A stretch of 64,000 nt of DNA from Rhizobium grahamii (GTDB lineage Bacteria > Pseudomonadota > Alphaproteobacteria > Rhizobiales > Rhizobiaceae). Position numbers and translations under genes: made by a program. The stretch lies in NCBI RefSeq assembly GCF_009498215.1, contig NZ_CP043498.1:372001-436000 (forward strand), read 5' to 3'. Below the pieces are notes generated by a model. That model was not told the origin of the DNA. It worked only from the letters and a program-made list of their open reading frames with translations, and searched no databases. Shown here in pieces: positions 35,733 to 43,905 of the stretch; the first letter of the stretch is position 1; the number at the start of each line of letters is the position of its first letter.

Positions 35733-36200
35733 ATGTATCTTGCGATCATACTGCTGTTGATGCTTGTTCTGCCACTGGGCTCGATTGTTGCCGAGATGGC
35801 ATTGGGTACAGGCGCCGATCTCGTCTTTCTGATCGGAAAGTGGTTCGTCTTCTGGGGCATGGGGCTGCGCTTGCTTGTCGCCAGCCTGAAGCAGATCTTC
35901 AATCCGGCCTTCACCGCCGAGACGATCTTCGGCATCACCGACCACAAGGCCCAGTCACTGGTGCAGGAGATCGGTTTTGGAAACCTGTCGCTCGGGATGC
36001 TCGGCGTGCTCAGCATCGTCGAGCCGCGGTGGATCGTGCCGGCAGCGATCACCGGCAGCCTGTTTTACGGGCTCGCCGGTATCAAGCATCTGCTGGAGCC
36101 GGGGAGAAACAGGTCGCGGAACATTGCAATGATCTCCGACCTGTGGCTCGCACTGGTGCTGCTGTTCTATCTCTCCGCAACGTTCTTTCAGAACGCCTGA
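35733..36200 (+). CDS. Small multi-pass membrane protein (DUF6790-like)
   Basis: 155 residues with about four hydrophobic segments (1-22, 26-50, 85-100 and 130-150). GFGNLSLGMLGVLSI and GLAGIKHLLE are conserved-looking elements of this hypothetical family. It overlaps the convergent NTF2-like gene by 13 bp at their 3' ends. The ATG at 35733 is the only sensible start. Function unknown. Confidence 0.75.
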   Translation: MYLAIILLLMLVLPLGSIVAEMALGTGADLVFLIGKWFVFWGMGLRLLVASLKQIFNPAFTAETIFGITDHKAQSLVQEIGFGNLSLGMLGVLSIVEPRWIVPAAITGSLFYGLAGIKHLLEPGRNRSRNIAMISDLWLALVLLFYLSATFFQNA

Positions 36201-36553
36201 TAGTCCTTCACCTCGACGTGGGTCACACGGCCGTCTTCGTTGAAGGTGAGCGTCTCTTCGCCTTCCCGCACCAGGGGCTTGCCCGTCTTGCTGTGCGTTG
36301 CGCGAACCGACCATACGGCGCGGGCCGCGTTCGGGCTGACCTTCTCGACCAGCGTGTCGATCGCCGTCTGGTCAGGATAGTCGTCGAAGTACTTGCGGAA
36401 GGCGAGCATGATCTCGTCTCGCCCCGAAAGGCTTCCGACGCCCTTCGAGACATAAGTCGCGTCTTCCGCGAAATAGTTCTCGATCGTCTCGAAATCGAGC
36501 GCGTTGACCGCGCCGTGGAAACGCTTGAGTTCCTCAACCGGATCGAATGCCAT
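36188..36553 (-). CDS. SnoaL/NTF2-like family protein
   Basis: 121 residues. VEELKRFHGAVNALDFETIE, GRDEIMLAFRKYFDDYPDQ and VTHVEVKDY fit an NTF2-like fold. Two bp downstream of the HAD gene and in the mutY-HAD-NTF2 run on the minus strand. Function unknown; the fourth such barrel in the window. Confidence 0.78.
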   Translation of the reverse strand: MAFDPVEELKRFHGAVNALDFETIENYFAEDATYVSKGVGSLSGRDEIMLAFRKYFDDYPDQTAIDTLVEKVSPNAARAVWSVRATHSKTGKPLVREGEETLTFNEDGRVTHVEVKDYQAF

Positions 36554-36555
36554 GA

Positions 36556-37164
36556 TCAGAGCCTCACGCCGCGTGCTACAAGATCGGCGCGCAGCTTGTC
36601 CGCGCCAGTGAAGAGAACCGCATCCCAGCCGGCTGCCTTCGCGCCCTCGACGTTTGCGGGCGCGTCGTCGATGAAGATCGTCGCTGCCGGGTCGAGATCG
36701 AAGCTCTTGGCATGGGTTTCGTAGATTGCGATATCAGGCTTGATCAGGCCGATATCGCCGGAAACGGTGACGCCGCGTGGCTTGCTCAGGAACGGAAAGC
36801 GCGCCTGCGCCTCGCGGAACGTATCGGATGCGAAGTTAGTCAGCATCGTCACGTCCTGGCCGTCGGCGATCAGGCCCTCCATGATGGCGACGCTGTCGTC
36901 GTAGGAATGCGAGACCATTTCGTGCCAGTGCTTGCGGAAGGCGCGGATGTGTTCTTCGCGGTCCGGATGTGCCTCGAGCAAAAGCGCTTCGGCATCGGCC
37001 CAGCTGCGGCCGCGGTCCTGCTCGAGATTCCAGTCGTGGGTGCAGACATTGTCGAAGAACCACTTGCGTTCGGCCTCATCGGGGATCAGGCGGCCGAACG
37101 GAATATTCGGATCGTAATGGATGAGAACTTTTCCGATATCGAAAACAATATGCTCGATGGGCAT
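36556..37164 (-). CDS. HAD-IA family hydrolase
   Basis: 202 residues. Motif I VFDIGKVLIHYD, motif II LTNFAS, motif III KPDIAIYE and motif IV IFIDDAPANVEGAKAAGW. The motif I DIGKVL form belongs to a phosphatase/dehalogenase-like subgroup (YihX-like). It lies 3 bp downstream of mutY and 2 bp upstream of the NTF2-like gene, in one operon. Substrate unknown. Confidence 0.88.
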   Translation of the reverse strand: MPIEHIVFDIGKVLIHYDPNIPFGRLIPDEAERKWFFDNVCTHDWNLEQDRGRSWADAEALLLEAHPDREEHIRAFRKHWHEMVSHSYDDSVAIMEGLIADGQDVTMLTNFASDTFREAQARFPFLSKPRGVTVSGDIGLIKPDIAIYETHAKSFDLDPAATIFIDDAPANVEGAKAAGWDAVLFTGADKLRADLVARGVRL

Positions 37165-37167
37165 CGA

Positions 37168-38262
37168 TTAATCCTTGGAATGTTTGAACGCGAGCGGGAT
37201 AGCCGCGGTGATTGCTTTTTTCATGACGGTCGGCAAGGCCTGCGAGTCAAGATTTGTAACCGGCTCCCACCAACCGTTATCCACTTGAATTTGCGAAGGG
37301 ATCGCGACGCGATGGATGGAAAGCCTGAGCTCGAAATGGGTGAAGACATGAGTGATTGTCCCGCAAGGCTCCCAACCGGCCGGAAACGGCGCCGCGTCAG
37401 CTGATGTCTCGCCATCCTGCCGCGCCGTCCAGTGGGTCGTCGGCACCTCGGTCATCCCGCCGAGCAGGCCGCTCTCGATGCGCCGCCGCAGCAGAACCTC
37501 GCCATCAGCGGTGACAGCGATAAAGGCTGCGCCCTGGCGGATCGGCTTTTCCTTCTTGGCTGCCTTGACCGGGAAATGCTCGGGATCGTGCAGGCGCAGC
37601 GCCTCGCAGGATCCGTTGAACGGACAGAGCGCGCAGGCGGGCCGCTTCGGCGTGCAGATCGTCGCGCCGAGATCCATCATAGCCTGCGCGAAGTCGCCCG
37701 GCCGATCCTTCGGCGTCAGAAGAGCAACCTTCTGCTTCATCAATGGCTTGGCTGCGGGCAGGGGTGTCGCGATCGCGTAGAGCCGCGAGATCACCCGCTC
37801 GACATTGCCATCCATCACGGCCGCCTGCCGGTTGAAGGCGATCGCGGCCACCGCGGCCGCCGTATAGTCGCCGATGCCTGGAAGCGACTTCAGCCCGTCC
37901 TCGGTATCCGGAAAGATGCCATCGTGGTCGCGCGCCACCGCCTCGGCGCATTTCTTCAGGTTGCGGGCACGGGCGTAATATCCAAGGCCGGCCCAGGCAG
38001 CCATGACGTCATCGCTCGGAGCATCGGCGAGATCCCGCACGGTCGGCCAGCGCGCCAGGAAATTGGCGAAATAGGGTTTCACCGCCGGTACCGTCGTCTG
38101 CTGCAGCATCACCTCGGAGAGCCAGACGCGGTAGGGATCGGCCTTGATGCCGCGCGCAGCCATGGGCGGCGAAACCCGCCAGGGCAGGTCGCGATGGTGC
38201 CGGTCGTACCAGTCAAGAAGGGGCTTGGCGGCGGGCGCGTCCAGTGTCGTCGATGTCATCAT
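37168..38262 (-). CDS. mutY: A/G-specific adenine glycosylase
   Basis: 364 residues. The catalytic Glu lies in EVMLQQTTV and the catalytic Asp in VMDGNVERV; the helix-hairpin-helix is SLPGIGDYTAAA. The [4Fe-4S] cluster is CTPKRPACALCPFNGSC (residues about 203-221). The C-terminal NUDIX-like part reads 8-oxoG (AAFIAVTADGEVLLRRR). MutY removes adenine mispaired with 8-oxoguanine. Divergent from the DUF721 gene by 82 bp; heads the mutY-HAD-NTF2 operon. Confidence 0.96.
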   Translation of the reverse strand: MMTSTTLDAPAAKPLLDWYDRHHRDLPWRVSPPMAARGIKADPYRVWLSEVMLQQTTVPAVKPYFANFLARWPTVRDLADAPSDDVMAAWAGLGYYARARNLKKCAEAVARDHDGIFPDTEDGLKSLPGIGDYTAAAVAAIAFNRQAAVMDGNVERVISRLYAIATPLPAAKPLMKQKVALLTPKDRPGDFAQAMMDLGATICTPKRPACALCPFNGSCEALRLHDPEHFPVKAAKKEKPIRQGAAFIAVTADGEVLLRRRIESGLLGGMTEVPTTHWTARQDGETSADAAPFPAGWEPCGTITHVFTHFELRLSIHRVAIPSQIQVDNGWWEPVTNLDSQALPTVMKKAITAAIPLAFKHSKD

Positions 38263-38344
38263 TTGCCGTCTTGAGGGGAAGTGCCCTATACTTGGCGAAG
38301 CAATGCCGCGCGATCAAGGCAGTGGTGCCTGAAGGCAGCGCGTT

Positions 38345-38845
38345 ATGAAGGTTTCGATGAGTTATCCACGCAAAGGTGAAAAGCAGATCTCCGAATTGAC
38401 CAATCGGTTGATCGATCCGGTGCTCGCAAAGCGCGCCGGCATCAATACGGCGTTGCTCGGTTCGTGGGATGAAATCGCCGGCGAGGAGTTTGCCGATTGC
38501 ACCCGTCCGGAAAAGATCGCCTGGGCGAGGGGCAATGATGATGGCGGCTTTCGTCCGGGTGTCCTCACCATTGCCTGCGAAGGCGCACGCGCATTGTTTC
38601 TGACGCATGCGCAGGGTGAACTGATCCAGCGCGTCAACAGCTTCTTCGGCTTTGCCGCCGTCCATCAGATCCGCATCGTCCAGAAGCCCGTCTATCAGGC
38701 GGCAAAGCGCTCGCGCACACCGCCGCCGCTGAAGGGGGCAGCGGCCGCGAAGCTTGAGGACATGATGGAGGGGATCGAGGGCGAAAAGCTGCGTGAGGCG
38801 GTCAAGCGTCTCGGAACGGCGGTCTTGGGAAAGCGCGGGCGCTGA
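38345..38845 (+). CDS. DUF721/DciA-like protein
   Basis: 166 residues from ATG 38345. ISELTNRLIDPVLAKRAGIN, LLGSWDEIAGEEFADCTRPEKI and VLTIACEGARALFLTHAQGELIQRV... (quoted in parts) match the DUF721 domain, which in DciA recruits the DnaB helicase. The longer C-terminal tail is usual in rhizobia. It sits upstream of dsbA and smc, a conserved rhizobial order. Role in replication initiation is inferred from the family. Confidence 0.85.
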   Translation: MKVSMSYPRKGEKQISELTNRLIDPVLAKRAGINTALLGSWDEIAGEEFADCTRPEKIAWARGNDDGGFRPGVLTIACEGARALFLTHAQGELIQRVNSFFGFAAVHQIRIVQKPVYQAAKRSRTPPPLKGAAAAKLEDMMEGIEGEKLREAVKRLGTAVLGKRGR

Positions 38846-38994
38846 TCCCTTGCAGGCCAACCTTTCCGCAATTTAATCTGGCCGTCCCACCAAGGTCACA
38901 ATTCTTTGAAGAAAGTTGGCGAAGCGTGCCTTGTTCAGGGCTTCGCGGCGTTATATCGCACTCACAGCCACTACTCTCATTCATGGGGAACTTC

Positions 38995-39686
38995 ATGCCG
39001 ATTTCCGAAATGCAACTGACGAAACGCCAGCTTCTGGGCGGCGTGGCTGCCGCGACCGCGACGCTTACGGTGTTCAGCACCGCGAACGCGGCTGCGGAAA
39101 TGCCGCAGTCCGATGGCGACGTCGATATGGCTGCCGTGCTGAAGCCGGGCGAGCTGCCGGAAATGGCGCTCGGCAAGGAAGATGCCCGGTCAAGATCGTC
39201 GAATACATGTCGATGACCTGCCCTCACTGCGCCCACTTCCACACGACGACCTTCGACGAGATCAAGAAGAAGTACGTCGACACCGGCAAGGTTCGCTTCG
39301 TCATCCGCGAATTCCCGTTCGATCCGCGCGCTGCCGCTGCCTTCATGCTTGCGCGCTGCAACCCGTCCAAGCCTGAGGATCTCAGCACGGCCGAGCAGTA
39401 TTTCCCGATGGTTGCCATGCTGTTCAAGCAGCAGCAGACCTGGGCTGCCGCCGATGACGGCCGTGCGGCGCTGCTCCAGATGTCGAAACTCGCTGGATTT
39501 AGTGAGGATAGCTTCACGAAGTGCTTGACGAACCAGAAGCTGCTGGATGAAGTGAACGCAACACGGGAACGGGGTTCCAAGGAGTTCGGCGTCAACGCCA
39601 CGCCGACGTTCCTCATCAACGGGAAGCGCTATTCTGGAGACATGTCGGTTGACACCCTGTCGGCCCTTATCGACAGCCTGCTCTAA
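38995..39686 (+). pseudogene. DsbA-family thiol:disulfide oxidoreductase, frameshifted
   Basis: The N-terminal signal sequence (MPISEMQLTKRQLLGG...TANAAAE) reads in one frame from ATG 38995 and the thioredoxin-like part (PVKIVEYMSMTCPHCAHF, with CPHC) reads in another. One missing base near 39184-39188, in GATGCCCGGTC, would join GKEDA to PVKIVEY. ATPTFLINGKRYSG near the end has the cis-Pro loop. DsbA-like proteins oxidise periplasmic cysteines. The gene is otherwise intact, so this may be a sequencing error rather than a real null. Confidence 0.8.
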
Positions 39687-39764
39687 ACTGATCCGTATCC
39701 GATCGACGGGCGACGGCCGCAGCCGTGCGCCCGTCGTTTGCTTTGCGCGGCGCGAGGCCGCTGC

Positions 39765-42700
39765 ATGAAGTTCAACAAGCTTCGCGTTGTCGGCTTCAAG
39801 TCTTTCGTAGAGCCCACCGAGTTCATCATCGAGCGCGGATTGACCGGCGTCGTTGGCCCGAATGGCTGCGGCAAGTCGAACCTAGTCGAAGCGCTCCGCT
39901 GGGTGATGGGCGAGAATTCCTACAAGAACATGCGCGCGTCCGGCATGGACGACGTCATCTTCTCCGGATCCGGCAATCGCCCCGCCCGCAACACCGCCGA
40001 GGTTGCGCTTTATCTCGACAATGCCGAACGCACAGCACCCGCCGCCTTCAACGATAGCGACGAGATCCAGGTCACCCGCCGCATCGAGCGCGAGCAGGGC
40101 TCGATCTATCGCATCAACGGCAAGGAAAGCCGCGCCAAGGACGTACAGCTGCTTTTCGCCGATGCATCCACGGGCGCTCGCTCGCCGTCGATGGTCGGGC
40201 AGGGCCGGATCGGTGAACTTATCGCTGCCAAGCCGCAGGCGCGTCGCCAGCTTCTCGAAGAAGCGGCTGGCATCTCCGGCCTGCATTCGCGGCGCCACGA
40301 AGCGGAACTGCGTCTGCGTGCGGCCGAAACCAATCTCGAGCGCCTGGACGATGTCACCTCGCAGCTTGAAAGCCAGATCGAAAGCCTGAAGCGCCAGGCG
40401 CGCCAGGCAAATCGCTTCAAGGCGCTTTCAGCCGATATCAGGGCGCGCGAAGCGATGCTTCTGCATATCCGCTGGGTACAGGCCAAGGAGGCTGAGGCGG
40501 AGGCCGACAGCGCGCTGAACCAGGCCACCTCTGTTGTCGCCGAAAAGGCGCAGATGCAGATGGAGGCCGCGAAGGCGCAGGGGATCGCAAGTCTCAGGCT
40601 GCCGGACCTTCGCGAAGGCGAGGCGCGTGCGGCCGCCGCGCTGCAACGCCTGCAGATTGCCAGAACACAGCTGGAAGAAGATGTCGGCCGCATCCTGCGT
40701 CGCCGCGACGAACTGACCCGACGCCTGGCGCAGCTTGGCGAGGATATCCGCCGCGAGGAGCTTCTGGTCGCCGACAACGCCGCGATCCTGGCACGACTGG
40801 ATGCCGAGGAAGCCGAGATCAACGAGATCCTTGCTGACTCCGGACGATACGCCGACGAGACGCGGGAAGCCTTCGAAGAGGCGTCGATCAAGCTTGCCGA
40901 CAGCGAGCGCATTTTCGCGGCGTTGACGGCGGAGCGTGCCGAAGCCGCCGCCGGTCGCAATCAGCTTGAGCGTGCGATCAGGGACCTTTCCGACCGCCGG
41001 CTGCGCCTTGAACGCCAGATGGACGAAGCCGGCAGCGAATTGTCGTCGATCGGCGACCGGATCGCATCCTTGCCGGATCCGGATGAGAAGCGTGCTGTCG
41101 TCGAGGCAGGAGAAATGGCGGCCGCGGAGGCGGAAGCCGCAATCCAGGCTGTCGAACAGGCGCTGGCATCCGCCCGTGAAACCGAGGCCTTGTCGCGCGC
41201 CCCGGTCGAGCAGGCCCGCTCGGCTCTGAACGCGATCGAGACGGAAGCGCGCACCATTTCGCGCATGCTGGCGGCAGGCGCGGCGGCTGGCGAGTTTCCG
41301 GCCGTTGCGGAAGACCTTCGCGTCGATCGCGGTTTCGAAACAGCCCTTGGTGCTGCCCTTGGCGACGATCTGGAATCTCCCGTCGATCCGCGCGCGCCGG
41401 CCCACTGGTCGGTCAATGGCGATGGTTCGTCCGACCCGGCTCTTCCCCAAGGTGCCACGCCGCTTTCCGATCGCGTTCAGGCGCCGGCGGCCTTGGTTAG
41501 GCGTCTGCGGCAGATCGGGCTTGTTTCGGATGCCGAAGCCCAAAGGCTGATGAAAGAGCTGAAGCCCGGGCAGCGGCTCGTCACGAAAGAGGGCGCCGTC
41601 TATCGTTGGGATGGCCACGTGACCGGCGCCGATGCACCGAGCGCGGCTGCGCTTCGCCTCTCGCAGAAGAACCGCCTGTCGGAGCTCGAAGGCGAAGCCG
41701 AGGTGGCGCGGGACGTGCTCGTCGAGGCGGAAGAGCGGCTGGAAACGGCGGCCGACGCCATTCGTGACGAAGAAAACCGCCTTGCCCAGGCGCGTGAAGT
41801 GGCGCGCTTTTCGGCCCGTCAGCTTGCCGAGGCCAGAGAGGCGCTTGCCATAGCCGAGCGTGCGTCCGGTGATCTCATCCGCCGCAGGGACGTTGTCGCC
41901 GAAGCTGTCAGCCAGTTGCGCTCGCAGATCGAGGATCTCGGCGTACAGGAAGAGAACGCCCGCATCGAGCTTGACGACGCGCCTGACCTGACCGCGCTCG
42001 ACGAACGGCTGCGGCTGCAGCAGGCCGATGTGGCGCTCGATCGCGGCGCGCTTGCGGAAGCCCGTGCCCGTCACGAAGGCCTCAATCGGGAAAATGAAGC
42101 AAGGCAGCGTCGTCTGGTGGCGATCGGCCAGGAACGCGGAACGTGGAGCCAGCGCGCAGCGAGCGCGGAGGATCACATTTCGACACTTCGGGACCGTGAA
42201 GAGGAAGCGCGGGAAGAGGCGGCCGAGCTGGAACTGGCGCCCGACGAGTTCGATGACAAGCGCCGCGCGCTGATGTCAGAATTGCAGAAGGCCGAGGAAG
42301 CCCGCCGCCACGCCGCCGATCTTCTGGCCGAGGCCGAGACCGTCCAGCGCGACGCCGACCATAAGGCCGCAACCGCGCTGTCCGAACTTGCCGAAAGCCG
42401 CGAGCGCCGTGGACGTGCCGAAGAACGCCTCGTGTCCGGTCGCGAGAAGCGCCAGGAAACCGAGGCGCGCATCCGCGAGGCGCTGAACGTGCCGCCGCAC
42501 GAGGCGCTGCGCCTTGCCGGGCTGGAGGTCATGCAGTCCGTTCCCGATCCGCGTGATGTCGAGCGCGAGCTTGAGCGTCTGAAAATGGAGCGGGAGCGGC
42601 TCGGCGCGGTCAACCTGCGCGCCGAAGAAGAGCAGAAGGAGCTTTCGGGCAAGCTCGAAGCCCTGATCAAGGAACGCGACGACGTGATCGACGCGATCCG

Positions 42701-43226
42701 CAAGCTGCGCGGCGCCATTCAGAGCCTCAACCGGGAAGGGCGCGAACGCCTGATCGCGGCGTTCGATGTTGTCAACGCCCAGTTCCAGCGGCTCTTCACC
42801 CACCTGTTCGGAGGCGGCACCGCGGAGCTGCAGCTGATCGAATCGGACGACCCGCTCGAGGCCGGCCTTGAGATCCTGGCGCGCCCGCCCGGCAAGAAGC
42901 CGCAGACAATGACGCTGCTGTCAGGTGGCGAGCAGGCGCTGACGGCGATGGCGCTGATCTTCGCTGTTTTCCTTACCAATCCGGCGCCGATCTGCGTGCT
43001 GGACGAAGTGGATGCGCCGCTCGACGACCACAATGTCGAGCGCTACTGCAATCTCATGGACGAAATGGCGGCGTCGACCGAAACCCGTTTCGTGATCATC
43101 ACCCACAATCCGATCACCATGGCACGCATGAACAGGCTGTTCGGTGTCACCATGGCGGAGCAGGGCGTCTCGCAGCTTGTTTCGGTCGATTTGCAGACCG
43201 CCGAGAAGCTGCGCGAGATCGCTTGA
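39765..43226 (+). CDS. smc: Chromosome segregation ATPase SMC
   Basis: 1153 residues, the usual rhizobial length. Walker A GPNGCGKS near residue 33; long coiled-coil arms (170-500 and 640-900, rich in Glu/Ala/Arg); hinge around 510-630 with [17 protein letters not shown]; signature LSGGEQAL near 1051; Walker [12 protein letters not shown] near 1078. It condenses the chromosome with ScpA/ScpB. The ATG at 39765 gives the standard [14 protein letters not shown] start. The MITE-like copy B begins 8 bp after its stop. Confidence 0.97.
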   Translation: MKFNKLRVVGFKSFVEPTEFIIERGLTGVVGPNGCGKSNLVEALRWVMGENSYKNMRASGMDDVIFSGSGNRPARNTAEVALYLDNAERTAPAAFNDSDEIQVTRRIEREQGSIYRINGKESRAKDVQLLFADASTGARSPSMVGQGRIGELIAAKPQARRQLLEEAAGISGLHSRRHEAELRLRAAETNLERLDDVTSQLESQIESLKRQARQANRFKALSADIRAREAMLLHIRWVQAKEAEAEADSALNQATSVVAEKAQMQMEAAKAQGIASLRLPDLREGEARAAAALQRLQIARTQLEEDVGRILRRRDELTRRLAQLGEDIRREELLVADNAAILARLDAEEAEINEILADSGRYADETREAFEEASIKLADSERIFAALTAERAEAAAGRNQLERAIRDLSDRRLRLERQMDEAGSELSSIGDRIASLPDPDEKRAVVEAGEMAAAEAEAAIQAVEQALASARETEALSRAPVEQARSALNAIETEARTISRMLAAGAAAGEFPAVAEDLRVDRGFETALGAALGDDLESPVDPRAPAHWSVNGDGSSDPALPQGATPLSDRVQAPAALVRRLRQIGLVSDAEAQRLMKELKPGQRLVTKEGAVYRWDGHVTGADAPSAAALRLSQKNRLSELEGEAEVARDVLVEAEERLETAADAIRDEENRLAQAREVARFSARQLAEAREALAIAERASGDLIRRRDVVAEAVSQLRSQIEDLGVQEENARIELDDAPDLTALDERLRLQQADVALDRGALAEARARHEGLNRENEARQRRLVAIGQERGTWSQRAASAEDHISTLRDREEEAREEAAELELAPDEFDDKRRALMSELQKAEEARRHAADLLAEAETVQRDADHKAATALSELAESRERRGRAEERLVSGREKRQETEARIREALNVPPHEALRLAGLEVMQSVPDPRDVERELERLKMERERLGAVNLRAEEEQKELSGKLEALIKERDDVIDAIRKLRGAIQSLNREGRERLIAAFDVVNAQFQRLFTHLFGGGTAELQLIESDDPLEAGLEILARPPGKKPQTMTLLSGGEQALTAMALIFAVFLTNPAPICVLDEVDAPLDDHNVERYCNLMDEMAASTETRFVIITHNPITMARMNRLFGVTMAEQGVSQLVSVDLQTAEKLREIA

Positions 43227-43234
43227 GATCGTTA

Positions 43235-43526
43235 GAACCTTTCCGGGCTATATTGAACCATTCTGCCGGAGCAGGTTTTCGTCAGGGCAAAGGCGATTGG
43301 CGAAGGGCATACCCCTTGGTACGTCCGAGCCGATCGCCTTTGATCCTGACGGAAAGATGTCCGGCCCTAGCTGGTTTGCAAGCAAACCACCGGGGGTTGG
43401 CTGAAACGGGCCGCCTGATCGACCGGCCGGCTTGGCCGTATGCGTTGGCTACGACGCGCGCCAGCCGGTCGACCATTCGACTCCGTTTGAGCCAACAGAA
43501 TGGTTCAATATGACCCGGAAAGGCTC
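43235..43526. repeat. MITE-like element, copy B
   Basis: 292 bp, same family as 29224-29494. The 31-bp ends (43235-43265 and 43496-43526) are inverted copies with three differences. Compared with copy A it carries an extra self-complementary insert, TGGTTTGCAAGCAAACCA (43372-43389), inside the otherwise conserved middle. TA flanks both ends (43233-43234 and 43527-43528), a possible 2-bp target duplication. It begins 8 bp after the smc stop. Confidence 0.85.
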
Positions 43527-43565
43527 TACGAAAACGCCCAAAAAAGGTCCGCTGCCGAGCGCAAT

Positions 43566-43589
43566 ATCACCCATTTAGGTGATGTTTTT
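43566..43589 (+). terminator. Short intrinsic terminator downstream of copy B
   Basis: ATCACC (43566-43571) pairs with GGTGAT (43578-43583) and is followed by GTTTTT. The stem is only 6 bp, so it is a weak call. It may be the original smc terminator, now separated from smc by the 292-bp element. Confidence 0.5.
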
Positions 43590-43905
43590 GTACCAATCTT
43601 GTATTAGAGCTTTCTTCATATATGGCGACGTTATCGCGGTTCTGCCTCGCTTTTTGCGGGCGCGAAGGAAGAAGACCGTTTCCAACTCGCCTGTCTGAAC
43701 CCCCCGTCTGGTTTTCCTGGCCAGACGGAAAAAAGGCTTTGCGGGACTTTGTTGCAGTCCCGCAAAGCTTTTTCATTTCCCACCATCGGCAAATGCTCAC
43801 GACAATTTCGCGGAAATTGTGCGCTGCAAAATTTTGGCCGCATTTGTCGATTTTCATTTCAGCACCAAGGGATTAAGTTGGCCCTGATTGGGGAGTTGGG
43901 GGACC
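43590..43905 (+). other. Intergenic region before ppdK with an orphan terminator
   Basis: About 316 bp without a supportable gene. It contains a hairpin CCGTCTGG/CCAGACGG (43704-43728) and a strong terminator at 43736-43773. Short open frames across it lack a Shine-Dalgarno and codon bias. The region may hold a small RNA or an attenuated ppdK leader. Confidence 0.5.
43736..43773. terminator. Strong bidirectional intrinsic terminator upstream of ppdK
   Basis: GCTTTGCGGGACT (43736-43748) pairs perfectly with AGTCCCGCAAAGC (43756-43768), followed on the plus strand by TTTTT and on the minus strand by CTTTTTT. No annotated gene ends here, so it must end a leader or a noncoding transcript. Confidence 0.85.

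Noticed and set aside
40428..42176. 582-codon open frame antisense to smc
   Set aside because: Lies within the SMC coiled coil; the codon bias of SMC keeps the opposite frame open.
43622..43876. Short open frames between the repeat and ppdK
   Set aside because: They run through a strong terminator hairpin and have no start signal.
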